Positions 56,114 through 64,000 of a stretch of 64,000 bases of DNA are shown in pieces. The notes under the pieces were generated by a model. It did not search any database. It was not told where the DNA came from and worked only from the letters and a program-made list of their open reading frames with translations. The position numbers and the translations under genes were made by a program. The DNA is from Diaphorobacter sp. HDW4A (GTDB lineage Bacteria > Pseudomonadota > Gammaproteobacteria > Burkholderiales > Burkholderiaceae_C), in the NCBI RefSeq assembly GCF_011305995.1, contig NZ_CP049910.1, forward strand, positions 2,666,001 to 2,730,000, in the 5' to 3' direction. Every line of letters starts with the position of its first letter. The first letter of the stretch is position 1.

Positions 56114-57166
56114 TCACTGCTGCCACGCATGGATCAGCGCAACCCAGCCCTGCTCGTCGGTCCAGCTGCGATGCTTGGAAAAACCCGCGAGCGCAAGCAA
56201 CGAGGCAAAGGCCGCGAGGGAGTGCTTATAGCTGTTCTCGGTATGGATGCGCTCACCGGCCGCGAAGTCCCGACCGCCACCCGGCCAGCGCACGCTTTGC
56301 GCCGTCTGCGCTGCGAGGTGCATTTCCACGCGCGAGTGACTTGCATCGAAAAACGCGCGATGGCGCCAATGTTCGGGCACAAAATCGCTGCCTATGCGCC
56401 GGTTCACATGCGCGAGCACATTGCGATTGAACGCCGCCGTGACACCTGCCGCGTCGTCATACGCGGCCTGCAGAAGATGCACAGGCTTGGGCAGGTCAAT
56501 GCCGATCAGCAGGCCGCCGCCGTCTTCGGGCGCACCCAGTAGTTGCCGCATCTGCGCGAGCAGCCGCACCGCCTGAGCAGGCTCAAAATTGCCGATGGAT
56601 GAGCCCGGGTAGAACACCAGCCGCTGGCCCGTTGGCACATCGCCGGGCAAGTGCACCGGCTGCGTGATGTCGGCTGCCACGGCCCGCGCGTGCATCCACG
56701 GCATATCAGACTGCATGTTTCGCACAGACTCCTGCAGATGATCGGACGAGATGTCGATGCCGACGAATTCGCGCGCTTGCAGCAATAGGCACAGCGCGCG
56801 CGCCTTCTCGCAATTGCCTGCACCGGGCTCAATCACCACGCCACCCTTGCCCACCGATTCAGTGATCGCGCCGGCATGGCGCTGCAGGATGGATCGCTCC
56901 ACGCGCGTGACGTAGTACTCGGGCAGCCGCGTGATGTCCTCGAACAGCGCGGACCCGCGTTCGTCGTAGAAATACTTGGGCGAAATCTCGGCCTTGGGCT
57001 GCATCAGCCCGTCAGTGATAGCGCGCACCTCGGTCAGCGCGGCACGCGACCACAAGGCGGCACCCTCATCGGCGGCGACATGGCTGGACGTTGCGTCAGG
57101 AGTGACGGTTGCGTAGTCGTCGACGTCGCCATGTGAGTCGGGCGAAAGACGCGAATTCAAGGACAT
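56114..57166 (-). CDS. egtD: L-histidine N-alpha-methyltransferase EgtD
   Basis: Trimethylates histidine with SAM to make hercynine, the first step of ergothioneine synthesis. 350 residues; PKYFYDERGSALFEDITRLPEYY, SAM site VIEPGAGNCEKARALC, VFYPGSSIGNFEPAQA and the substrate-binding region SRVEMHLAAQ. The ATG at 57166 is chosen over one at 57373 because the upstream extension has no family similarity. Six bp before egtB. Confidence 0.94.
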   Translation of the reverse strand: MSLNSRLSPDSHGDVDDYATVTPDATSSHVAADEGAALWSRAALTEVRAITDGLMQPKAEISPKYFYDERGSALFEDITRLPEYYVTRVERSILQRHAGAITESVGKGGVVIEPGAGNCEKARALCLLLQAREFVGIDISSDHLQESVRNMQSDMPWMHARAVAADITQPVHLPGDVPTGQRLVFYPGSSIGNFEPAQAVRLLAQMRQLLGAPEDGGGLLIGIDLPKPVHLLQAAYDDAAGVTAAFNRNVLAHVNRRIGSDFVPEHWRHRAFFDASHSRVEMHLAAQTAQSVRWPGGGRDFAAGERIHTENSYKHSLAAFASLLALAGFSKHRSWTDEQGWVALIHAWQQ

Positions 57167-57324
57167 GTCCGCGAGCGTAAGAGCACGCCACCCGTCTGCC
57201 GCGCCAGCGGCGACGCATTCCAGCCGTAGGAATCGCCTTGCACAGGCCTGGGCTGACTTTACGCCGCTAGTGAAAACCCTGAGATCCAAAACCATCAGTC
57301 GCACTATCATCACTTTAGAACAAT

Positions 57325-57343
57325 GGTTCTGCAGAATAGAACC
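57325..57343. promoter_or_regulatory. Candidate operator upstream of the SCP2-like/Liv operon
   Basis: GGTTCT-N7-AGAACC is a perfect 6-bp inverted repeat 90 bp before the operon's first ATG, in the otherwise gene-free AT-rich gap 57167-57432. An overlapping AGAAC-N4-GTTCT occurs just upstream. No regulator gene is inside the window next to it. Confidence 0.5.
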
Positions 57344-57432
57344 AAAAAAAGAACTGTACGTTGCAACAGCCACCCATCTTGGTCCATCGGCTGAGCGTTA
57401 TTCAGTAAAAAGACTACCAAGGAGCACAAGCG

Positions 57433-57822
57433 ATGAGCCATGAATCCCTGCTGCGGAGTTTTGAGTCCATCCCAACACATGTGAACCAGAACGCATATCT
57501 GATTCACCGAGGCCGTTTCATGAATGCGCTGATCAAAATTTCCGTTGGAGAAACCGTCTATCTGATGGATATCCAGCAAGGTCGCATTGCGAATCTGACC
57601 CGGAAAATGCCACTGTTTCAAACAGCGGATCTGGTGATTGCCGCAAGCGACGAAGCCTGGAATGCACTCTGGGAGAGATTCCCCAAAGCAGGCTGGCACG
57701 ACCTGTTCGCGCTGCACAAACGCGGGGTCATGCGCATCGAAGGTGAATCCCAAGTGCTATTTACCCATCTGCAATACATCAAAGATGTATTGAACACCCC
57801 ACGCCATTTTCACGGTGTCTGA
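57433..57822 (+). CDS. SCP2-like small protein
   Basis: 129 residues. Resembles sterol-carrier-protein-2-type folds: FMNALIKISVGETVYLMDIQQGRI (beta strands) and TADLVIAASDEAWNALWERF, then GVMRIEGESQVLFTHLQYIKDVL. Such proteins bind lipids or acyl-CoA-like ligands. First gene of a rightward operon with a hydrolase and a Liv importer; 14 bp separate it from the hydrolase. Assignment by eye only. Confidence 0.6.
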   Translation: MSHESLLRSFESIPTHVNQNAYLIHRGRFMNALIKISVGETVYLMDIQQGRIANLTRKMPLFQTADLVIAASDEAWNALWERFPKAGWHDLFALHKRGVMRIEGESQVLFTHLQYIKDVLNTPRHFHGV

Positions 57823-57836
57823 AACGGGAGCATCAA

Positions 57837-58706
57837 TTGAAGAATATGCACGGAACCATCGAGCCCATCTGCGGGAAATATGTGCACGTGGACATCCTGG
57901 GTGAAACCTGCCGCGTGTATTTCGAAGAAAACGGCCAAGGCATACCCCTACTGTGCCTGCACACTGCAGGGTCCGATGCACGCCAGTTCAGGCATCTGCT
58001 GTGCGACGAGGAAATCACCCGCACATACCGCGTGATCGCCTTCGATATGCCATGGCACGGCAAGTCCTACCCTCCCGTCGGCTTCCAGAACCACGATTAC
58101 GAGCTGACCACCGAGCGCTACGTACAGACCATTCGCGCGTTTTCCTCGGCGCTGAGGCTGGACAAGCCCGTGGTCATGGGCTGCTCGATTGGCGGGCGCA
58201 TCGTGCTGCAGCTCGCGCATGCACACGGCGATGAATTCAAGGCACTGATCGGACTGGAAGGCGCTGATTTTCAACACCCTTGGTATGACACGAGCTGGCT
58301 GAACCGCCCAGACGTGCATGGCGGTGAAGTCTGCGCAGCGCTGGTGTCCGGCTTGGTCGCTCCACAAAGCCCCGATGAATATCGCTACGAAACCCTCTGG
58401 CAATACAAGCAAGGCGGCCCCGGCATTTTCAAGGGCGATCTGTATTTCTACCGCGTCGATTCTGATCTGCGCGGAAAGCTCGGCGGAATCAATACCGCCA
58501 AAACACCGCTGTATCTGCTGACGGGCGAATACGACTTTTCCTGCAGCCCCGAAGACACGATTCGCACCGCCCAGAGCATTCCGGGCGCCAAGGTCACCAT
58601 CATGGAACAGGTAGGGCATTTTCCGATGAGCGAAAACCCGGCGCAGTTCCGTCAATACATCCTGCCAGTGCTGAACGACATCGCTGAACGTAGCGCCAGC
58701 GTCTGA
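57837..58706 (+). CDS. Alpha/beta hydrolase
   Basis: 289 residues with nucleophile Ser in VMGCSIGGRI (GxSxG), oxyanion-side LLCLHTAGSDARQ, acid Asp in LLTGEYDFSCSPE and His in QVGHFPMSE: an intact triad. TTG at 57837 is preferred because GGAG sits 6 nt upstream; the next ATG at 57846 would have a 15-nt spacing. Probably cleaves an ester or a C-C bond of the compound imported by the Liv system downstream. Confidence 0.87.
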   Translation: MKNMHGTIEPICGKYVHVDILGETCRVYFEENGQGIPLLCLHTAGSDARQFRHLLCDEEITRTYRVIAFDMPWHGKSYPPVGFQNHDYELTTERYVQTIRAFSSALRLDKPVVMGCSIGGRIVLQLAHAHGDEFKALIGLEGADFQHPWYDTSWLNRPDVHGGEVCAALVSGLVAPQSPDEYRYETLWQYKQGGPGIFKGDLYFYRVDSDLRGKLGGINTAKTPLYLLTGEYDFSCSPEDTIRTAQSIPGAKVTIMEQVGHFPMSENPAQFRQYILPVLNDIAERSASV

Positions 58707-58738
58707 AACCCCATTTCCACCCATACAAGGAGAACCCC

Positions 58739-59893
58739 ATGAAGAAGATACTCGCCGTTTCGCTGATGTGCCTGGCAGGCACTTCGTTCGCACAGGAAGA
58801 ACTCAAGGTCGGCGCCATCGTCACTTTGTCTGGCGCTGGAGCCGCGTGGGGGCAGGCCATGCTCTACGCGACGGAACTTGCGGCCGACGATGTGAACGCC
58901 AAGGGTGGTCTTGACGTGGGCGGCAAGAAGTACAAAGTCAAGGTCGTGCCGTATGACGACAAGTACCAGGCGGGCGAGGCGGTGACCGCGGCCAACCGTC
59001 TGGTGTTCGAAGACAAGGTCAAGTACATCATCGGCCCCGTGGGCTCGGCGGGCGCGCTGGCCGTGACGCCCATCGTCGACAAAAACAAGGTCGTGATGCT
59101 GACGCTCGGCTTCACCGACAAGGCGCTCGGCAAGGATAAGCCGTTCAACTTCCGCCCCAACCTGACGACGATGGAGACCTCGCAGCCGCAGATCAACTGG
59201 ATCGTGAAGGCCAAGGGCGTCAAGAAGGTCGGCGGTCTGTTCCCGAACGACGAGACCGGCCAGCAGATCGCGCAGGATCTGGAGAAGGCCTACAGCAAGG
59301 CCGGCGCGCAGCTCAACGCCAAGGAATTCTTCGAGCGCGAGCGCGTGGACATGATGCCGCTGCTCACCCGTCTGATGGCCAAGGGCGTGGACGCCATCGA
59401 GCTCGACGGCAACGCGCCGGGCACGGCCGGGCTGATCGTCAAGCAGGCGCGCGAGTTGGGCTTCAAGGGCATCATCATCCGCAGCGGCGGCCCGGCCACG
59501 CCGGAGATCGTCAACGTCGCGGGCGCGGGCGCCACCAACGGCATGCTGGTGAACACGCCGATCAATCCCGCCAACGCGGCGGTGAAGGCCTATTCCGACC
59601 GCTACTTCGCCAAGTACAAGAAGCGCATGAACGGCTTCAGCCCCGCGTTCTACGACGGCACGCACATGCTGTTCCAGGCGATGAGCGCCGCTGGCACCAC
59701 GACCGACACCGACAAGGTGCGCGTCGCGCTCGAGAACATCAAAGACTTCAAGGGCATTCTAGGCACGCTGAACTGGACTGGCGGCGAGGTCTACGGCGCC
59801 GCACACCAGATCAGCGCCCCGTTCTACATCGCCCGCGTGCAGGACGGACAGGAAGTGATCGAGGCCACCTGCTCGCTCACCGAATGCAAGTGA
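58739..59893 (+). CDS. ABC transporter substrate-binding protein, LivK type
   Basis: Periplasmic receptor of the branched-chain amino-acid/amide family. 384 residues, signal peptide MKKILAVSLMCLAGTSFA-QE, then EELKVGAIVTLSGAGAAWGQ and the DDVNAKGG block; C-terminal HQISAPFYIARVQDGQE. Many such receptors in this family bind aromatic acids or urea, so the ligand is not fixed. First of five transporter genes, 32 bp after the hydrolase. Confidence 0.9.
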   Translation: MKKILAVSLMCLAGTSFAQEELKVGAIVTLSGAGAAWGQAMLYATELAADDVNAKGGLDVGGKKYKVKVVPYDDKYQAGEAVTAANRLVFEDKVKYIIGPVGSAGALAVTPIVDKNKVVMLTLGFTDKALGKDKPFNFRPNLTTMETSQPQINWIVKAKGVKKVGGLFPNDETGQQIAQDLEKAYSKAGAQLNAKEFFERERVDMMPLLTRLMAKGVDAIELDGNAPGTAGLIVKQARELGFKGIIIRSGGPATPEIVNVAGAGATNGMLVNTPINPANAAVKAYSDRYFAKYKKRMNGFSPAFYDGTHMLFQAMSAAGTTTDTDKVRVALENIKDFKGILGTLNWTGGEVYGAAHQISAPFYIARVQDGQEVIEATCSLTECK

Positions 59894-59922
59894 CAACGCA
59901 CGCGTGAATCGGGGATACCGCC

Positions 59923-60792
59923 GTGGACTTTACTTTTCTGATCGGCCAGGCGCTGACCAATGGACTCATCATCGGCTTGCTCTACCTGCTGATGGCCATT
60001 GGCTTCACGCTGGTTTTTGGCGTGATGCGGGTCGTGAACTTCGCGCATGGCGAGTTCTACATGCTGGGCGCGTTCTCGGCCTATGTGTGCGTCACCAAAC
60101 TGGCTCTACCCTTTCTCGCGGCGGTGCTCGCGACCTTCGTGCTCACGCTCATCCTCGGCTGGCTCATCGAGGTGGTCGTGATGAAGGGCTTTCGCGGTGA
60201 CGAGCTCAACGGCATGATCGCCACCATCGGCCTCGCGATGATCCTGCAGAACGGCGCGCTGATGGTCTTCGGCCCCGATCCGCAATCCATGCCCGCCGTG
60301 GCAGAAGGCGTGCTCGCGCTTGGGCCCGTGATGGTGCCGATGTCGCGCCTCTACGTGGTGGCGTTCTCCATCGTCGTGCTGATCGTGCTCTACGTCTTTC
60401 TCATGCACAGCAAGGGCGGACGCGCATTGCGCGCCGTGGTGCAGGACATCGAGATCGCCAACGCCCAGGGCATTCGCTCGCAGCTCATGTATCCGCTCGG
60501 CTTCGGCATCGGCGTGGCGCTGGCCGCCGTCGCCGGTGCGCTGATGGCGCCGGTGTTCTCCGTGTCGCCAAGCATCGGCTCGACGCCGCTGCTCAAGGCC
60601 TTCATCGTGGTGATTCTCGGCGGTCTCGGCAGCATTCCCGGCGCGGCGCTCGCGGCCTTGTTGCTCGGCGTGTTCGAGAGCGTGGCCAACACCTTCATGT
60701 CCAGCAGTTTCTCGGACATGCTGCTCTTCGGTTTCGTGATCCTGATGCTGATCTTCCGCCCAGCAGGTCTGCTCGGAAAGGCGGGTCGCTGA
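59923..60792 (+). CDS. ABC transporter permease, LivH type
   Basis: Inner-membrane permease, 289 residues, about eight hydrophobic helices; LLYLLMAIGFTLVFGVMRVVNFAHGEFYMLGAF near the start and EAA-like ILGGLGSIPGAALAALLLGV. Starts with GTG at 59923 behind GGGGA. Pairs with LivM to form the membrane channel. Confidence 0.92.
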   Translation: MDFTFLIGQALTNGLIIGLLYLLMAIGFTLVFGVMRVVNFAHGEFYMLGAFSAYVCVTKLALPFLAAVLATFVLTLILGWLIEVVVMKGFRGDELNGMIATIGLAMILQNGALMVFGPDPQSMPAVAEGVLALGPVMVPMSRLYVVAFSIVVLIVLYVFLMHSKGGRALRAVVQDIEIANAQGIRSQLMYPLGFGIGVALAAVAGALMAPVFSVSPSIGSTPLLKAFIVVILGGLGSIPGAALAALLLGVFESVANTFMSSSFSDMLLFGFVILMLIFRPAGLLGKAGR

Positions 60793-60796
60793 CTCC

Positions 60797-61816
60797 ATGA
60801 ACGCTTCTCCCGCAACCCACTCCCGCAACGAAAGTCAAGGCGTGCCCACAACAACGTCGCAACCCACCAAGAACGCCATCAAGGGCGGGCGCTGGTCGAC
60901 CTGGATTCCCGGTTTGCTGGTGCTCTTCGCCCTGCCTCTCCTACTGGCAGGCAACCCGTTCTACATCCATTTGGCGGTACTCATCTGCCTGAACATCATC
61001 TTCGTGAACGGTCTTGCGCTGATCAACCGCACGGGGCAGCTCTCGTTCTGCCATGCGGCATTCATGGGCATGGGTGCATTCGTCGCGGTGATCTGCACCA
61101 CGCGTTTTCATACACCGTTCTTCATCTCGGTGATCGCGGGCGTGATTGCCTCGATGCTCATCGCCTTTCTGCTTGGCGCGGTGATTCTGCGGTTGCAAGG
61201 CGTGTATTTCGTGCTCGTGACTTTCTGCTTCGGAGAGCTGACCCGGCTCGTGTTGCTCGAAGGTGGTGACCTCACCGGCGGCGCTAACGGCATCGCCAAC
61301 ATTCCGCCCGCCAGTCTGTTCGGTTTCACGTTTGACTCCAAGCTGTCGTTCTACTGTTTGGCAGCGGTTTGCGCCTTCCTGTCCGTTGTGCTGCTGATCG
61401 CGTTGTTCAAGACGCCCAAAGGCAACTCGCTCGACGCCGTGGGCGACAACCCCGACCTCGCCGAAGCCAGCGGCATCAGCATCCAGGGCTCGCAGATGTT
61501 CGCTTTCGTGCTCGGCAGCGCCTTCGCGGGCTTTGCGGGCGCGCTGCTCGCCCACTACCTCGGTTTCGTCTCGCCTGAGTCGTTCAACCAGCACATCTCG
61601 GTGGCCGCCATCATCATGCTGGTGATCGGCGGACGCGGCTCGGTGCTCGGCCCGATTCTCGGCGCGCTGATCATGACGCCGCTGCCCGAGCTGTTCCGCA
61701 GCGCCATCGAGACGCAGAACATCATGTACGGCATCACGCTGATCCTCGTGCTCAAGTTCCTGCCGATGGGTCTGGTCGGCATCGGTGCCAAGCGCTTCGG
61801 CAAGGGAGGCAAGTGA
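60797..61816 (+). CDS. ABC transporter permease, LivM type
   Basis: Second permease, 339 residues, with an N-terminal hydrophilic extension (about 30 residues, THSRNESQGVPTTTSQPTKN) before the first helix. LALINRTGQLSFCHAAFMGMGAF and the conserved GDNPDLAEASGISIQGSQMFAFVLG are typical of LivM. Four bp after LivH; its stop codon overlaps the livG start by one base. Confidence 0.92.
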   Translation: MNASPATHSRNESQGVPTTTSQPTKNAIKGGRWSTWIPGLLVLFALPLLLAGNPFYIHLAVLICLNIIFVNGLALINRTGQLSFCHAAFMGMGAFVAVICTTRFHTPFFISVIAGVIASMLIAFLLGAVILRLQGVYFVLVTFCFGELTRLVLLEGGDLTGGANGIANIPPASLFGFTFDSKLSFYCLAAVCAFLSVVLLIALFKTPKGNSLDAVGDNPDLAEASGISIQGSQMFAFVLGSAFAGFAGALLAHYLGFVSPESFNQHISVAAIIMLVIGGRGSVLGPILGALIMTPLPELFRSAIETQNIMYGITLILVLKFLPMGLVGIGAKRFGKGGK

Positions 61817-62625
61817 TGACGACTGCAACGGCAACGGCAACGGCTACAAACACCTTGCTCAAAGTCGAAGGACTGTCCAAGACCTTCGGCGGCCTCGCCG
61901 CCGTGCGTGACCTGAGCTTCGAGCTGAAAGAAGGCGAGATCGTCGGCCTGATCGGCCCGAACGGCGCGGGCAAGAGCACCGCGTTCAACATGATCAGCGG
62001 ATCGCTTGCGCCCACCGCCGGAACCATCGTCTTCGCGGGCGAGAACATCACCGGCAGAAAGCCCAGCCATGTGGTCAAACATGGTCTCGCGCGCACGTTC
62101 CAATCGGCCACGGTCTACCCGAAATCCACGGTCTACGAGAACGTTCATCGCGGCGCGCTCTGCCATTTCGGCGTACCCGTATGGGCGCAGATCGCGCAGA
62201 CCGGGGCCTACAAGGCGGCCCTGCGGCGCACGCGCGAGCAGGTGGACAAGGTGCTGGAGATCACCGGCCTCGCGCCCTATCGCGACGAGATCGCGGGCGA
62301 GCTGGCCTACGGACACCAGAAGCGCATCGGCGTGGCCATCGGATTGGCGACCAGCCCGCGCCTCCTGCTGCTCGACGAGCCCGCCGCGGGCCTGAACCCC
62401 GAGGAATGCGCCGAATTCGGCCGACTGTTGAAGACCTTGCGCGACGAGCACCGCATATCGCTGCTGTTCGTCGAGCACCACATGGCATTGGTGATGGGTA
62501 CCTGCGAAAAGATCATCGTTCTCGTGCAGGGACAGAAGATCGCGCAAGGCACGGCGGAGGAAATCCGCAACCACCCGGCCGTGATCGAAGCCTATCTGGG
62601 AGTGGATGAAGATGCGCACGCTTGA
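61816..62625 (+). CDS. ABC transporter ATP-binding protein, LivG type
   Basis: 269 residues. Walker A GPNGAGKST, the family-specific signature LAYGHQKRIGVA, Walker B LLLLDEPAAGLNP and switch His in FVEHHM. ATG at 61816 has GGGAGG 6 nt upstream; a GTG at 61813 is also in frame. The N-terminus carries a GCAACG microsatellite that codes for alternating Thr/Ala, in-frame. Confidence 0.93.
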   Translation: MTTATATATATNTLLKVEGLSKTFGGLAAVRDLSFELKEGEIVGLIGPNGAGKSTAFNMISGSLAPTAGTIVFAGENITGRKPSHVVKHGLARTFQSATVYPKSTVYENVHRGALCHFGVPVWAQIAQTGAYKAALRRTREQVDKVLEITGLAPYRDEIAGELAYGHQKRIGVAIGLATSPRLLLLDEPAAGLNPEECAEFGRLLKTLRDEHRISLLFVEHHMALVMGTCEKIIVLVQGQKIAQGTAEEIRNHPAVIEAYLGVDEDAHA

Positions 62626-63325
62626 GGTCAAGGACATCGTCGTCCACTACGGACTGGTCGAGGCGCTGCATGGCGTGAGCTTCCAGATCGACGCGGGCAA
62701 GATCGTCGCGCTCGTGGGCTCCAACGGCGCGGGCAAAAGCACCACGCTCAAGGCGCTGATGGGGCTGAAGAAGCTCACATCGGGCTCTTTGACACTCGAT
62801 GGAAAACGCATTGACGCGATGAATTCCGCCGAGCGCGTGAGCATGGGCATCGCGCTCTCGCCCGAAGGCCGGCGGCTGTTTCCGCGCATGTCGGTCTGGG
62901 AAAACCTGATGGTCGGTGCGCACACGGTAAGTTCATCGCAGCAGCGCAACGAGTCGCTCGAACGCGTCTACGCGCTGTTCCCGCGCGTGAAGGAGCGGCG
63001 CGAGCAGATGGCGGGATCGCTCTCGGGCGGCGAGCAGCAGATGGTCGCCATCGGCCGCGCGATGATGTCGAATCCGCAGATCCTGATGCTCGACGAGCCC
63101 TCGCTGGGCATCGCGCCCAAGATCGTCTCGGAGATCGCGCAGGCCATCAAACGGCTAAACCAGGAAACCGGCGTCTCGGTGATTCTGGTCGAGCAGAATG
63201 CGCGACTGGCGCTCAAGATGGCGGACGACGCCTACGTGTTCGAGCAGGGTCTCGTGATCCGCGCGGGCTCGGGCCAGGAACTGCTGAACGACCCGTTCGT
63301 GCAGAAGGCCTTCCTCGGCATCTAA
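62606..63325 (+). CDS. ABC transporter ATP-binding protein, LivF type
   Basis: 239 residues. Walker A GSNGAGKST, signature LSGGEQQMVAIGRA, Walker B LMLDEPSLGI and switch His replaced in the LVEQNARLALKM block typical of LivF. Overlaps the end of livG by 20 bp (ATG at 62606 or 62612), so it is translationally coupled. Completes a five-gene importer. Confidence 0.93.
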   Translation: MKMRTLEVKDIVVHYGLVEALHGVSFQIDAGKIVALVGSNGAGKSTTLKALMGLKKLTSGSLTLDGKRIDAMNSAERVSMGIALSPEGRRLFPRMSVWENLMVGAHTVSSSQQRNESLERVYALFPRVKERREQMAGSLSGGEQQMVAIGRAMMSNPQILMLDEPSLGIAPKIVSEIAQAIKRLNQETGVSVILVEQNARLALKMADDAYVFEQGLVIRAGSGQELLNDPFVQKAFLGI

Positions 63326-63334
63326 ACAGCAAAC

Positions 63335-64000
63335 ATGAGTAGCAGCATCCTTCCCATCATCCCCCGCGCCGAGGTGCGCCCCGACTGGCTCGCGCAGTAC
63401 ACCGAGGCCGCACTCGAGCCGGACCTCCCCATCATCGATCCGCACCACCATCTGGCCGACACCCACTGGGGCGGCTACATGGCGGACGATTTGCTGGCCG
63501 ATCTGAATTCGGGCCACCGCATCGAATCTACCGTCTTCATCCAGGTTGGCTTTTCGTATCGCCAAGACGGACCCGAGGCGCTCAGGCCCGTGGGTGAGAC
63601 CGAGCGCGTGGTGCGGATCGCAAAACAAGCCAACGCGGCACAGTCACGCACGCGGATCTGCGCGGGCATCGTCGGCTTTGCCGAGCTGTCGCTGGGCGCA
63701 GCCGTGGAAGAGGTTCTGGCCGCGCAGGTACAGGTGGGCGAAGGCCGCTTTCGCGGCATCCGCTGCCACGCCGCCGCGCACGAGAAATTCCAGTACGGCG
63801 TTATGCACTCGCCGCCCCTGCATGTTTACTTGAACCCGCAGTTCCGCGAGGGCTTCGCCAAGCTCGCGCAGTTCGGCCTCAGCTTTGACTCCTGGGCCTA
63901 TCACACGCAGCTCGGTGAACTCACCGATCTGGCCAAGGCCTTTCCCGACACGCCCATCGTGATCGACCACATCGGCGTGCCGCTGGGCGTCGGGCCTTAC
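63335..64000 (+). CDS. Amidohydrolase family (TIM-barrel) hydrolase, 3' end outside window
   Basis: 222 codons visible. N-terminal IIDPHHHLAD (His-x-His metal motif), then GIRCHAAAHEKF and IVIDHIGVPLG: the amidohydrolase-2 pattern of lactone hydrolases, decarboxylases and related enzymes. Ten bp after livF and so in the same operon. The C-terminal metal Asp lies beyond the window. Likely acts on the imported compound. Confidence 0.87.
   Translation, partial: MSSSILPIIPRAEVRPDWLAQYTEAALEPDLPIIDPHHHLADTHWGGYMADDLLADLNSGHRIESTVFIQVGFSYRQDGPEALRPVGETERVVRIAKQANAAQSRTRICAGIVGFAELSLGAAVEEVLAAQVQVGEGRFRGIRCHAAAHEKFQYGVMHSPPLHVYLNPQFREGFAKLAQFGLSFDSWAYHTQLGELTDLAKAFPDTPIVIDHIGVPLGVGPY

Noticed and set aside
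61822..61850. GCAACG microsatellite at the livG start as a phase-variation switch
   Set aside because: Unit length is 6 bp, so copy-number change keeps the frame and would only alter a Thr/Ala tail.

Overview
The window is high-GC, gene-dense bacterial chromosome. The gene content points to a betaproteobacterium of the order Burkholderiales, most likely family Comamonadaceae: iscR-iscS, many Bug/TctC-type and Liv-type uptake systems, CaiB/CitE acyl-CoA genes, an azurin, egtB/egtD and several lineage-typical domain fusions. This placement is inferred from content; no rRNA or tRNA gene is present to confirm it. There is no prophage, CRISPR array or transposase gene. Most of the window is housekeeping or metabolic DNA with a few accessory patches.

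Layout. 1-5.3 kb: start of the isc operon (iscR, 5' part of iscS) with a candidate IscR box, then uvrB and a family-I aminotransferase. 5.3-13 kb: a hairpin-rich intergenic stretch, a LigB-type dioxygenase with a Tat-like leader, a cold-shock/DUF1294 protein, a YgiQ radical-SAM protein, azurin, an IMPACT protein and a dihydrolipoamide-dehydrogenase-like enzyme. 13-19.2 kb: hipBA, a leftward operon (secreted hydratase-fold protein, esterase, thioesterase-GNAT fusion) divergent from an iron-type alcohol dehydrogenase, and a small exported Lys/Ala-rich protein. 19.2-32 kb: hrpA, a low-GC gene fragment colliding tail-to-tail with a sirtuin, rlmB, an HpaB-superfamily gene divergent from its likely TetR regulator, sstT, a 167-bp element with inverted ends, ybbA/tesA and metC. 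32-39.8 kb: BON lipoprotein, SulP transporter, trhO, a pirin-OsmC-DoxX operon, a class III cyclase-FHA protein, a protein built of three HTH-like repeats, and a YebC protein.

39.8-44 kb: a CoA-transferase, Bug binding protein and CitE-like lyase operon divergent from a LysR regulator, which reads as a CoA-dependent organic-acid uptake and cleavage module. 44-49.8 kb: DUF5063, a His-rich LD-carboxypeptidase, TadA fused to a haloalkane-dehalogenase-like domain that has lost its nucleophile, a small membrane protein, and an ADP-ribose module (DraG-like hydrolase, NADAR, divergent NrtR) with two tandem palindromes between NADAR and nrtR. 49.9-57.2 kb: a DUF1963-like protein, rlhA, a DEDD exonuclease, metY, and egtB/egtD for ergothioneine. 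57.3-64 kb: a rightward operon of an SCP2-like protein, an alpha/beta hydrolase, a complete Liv-type ABC importer and the start of an amidohydrolase gene, which looks like a catabolic operon for an unidentified small molecule.

The points most worth following up are the TadA-dead-dehalogenase fusion, the NrtR/NADAR/DraG module and its twin operators, the triple-HTH protein, the sirtuin tail collision, and a CCTACAAAG motif upstream of three leftward genes, two of them (BON lipoprotein and DoxX operon) stress-type.
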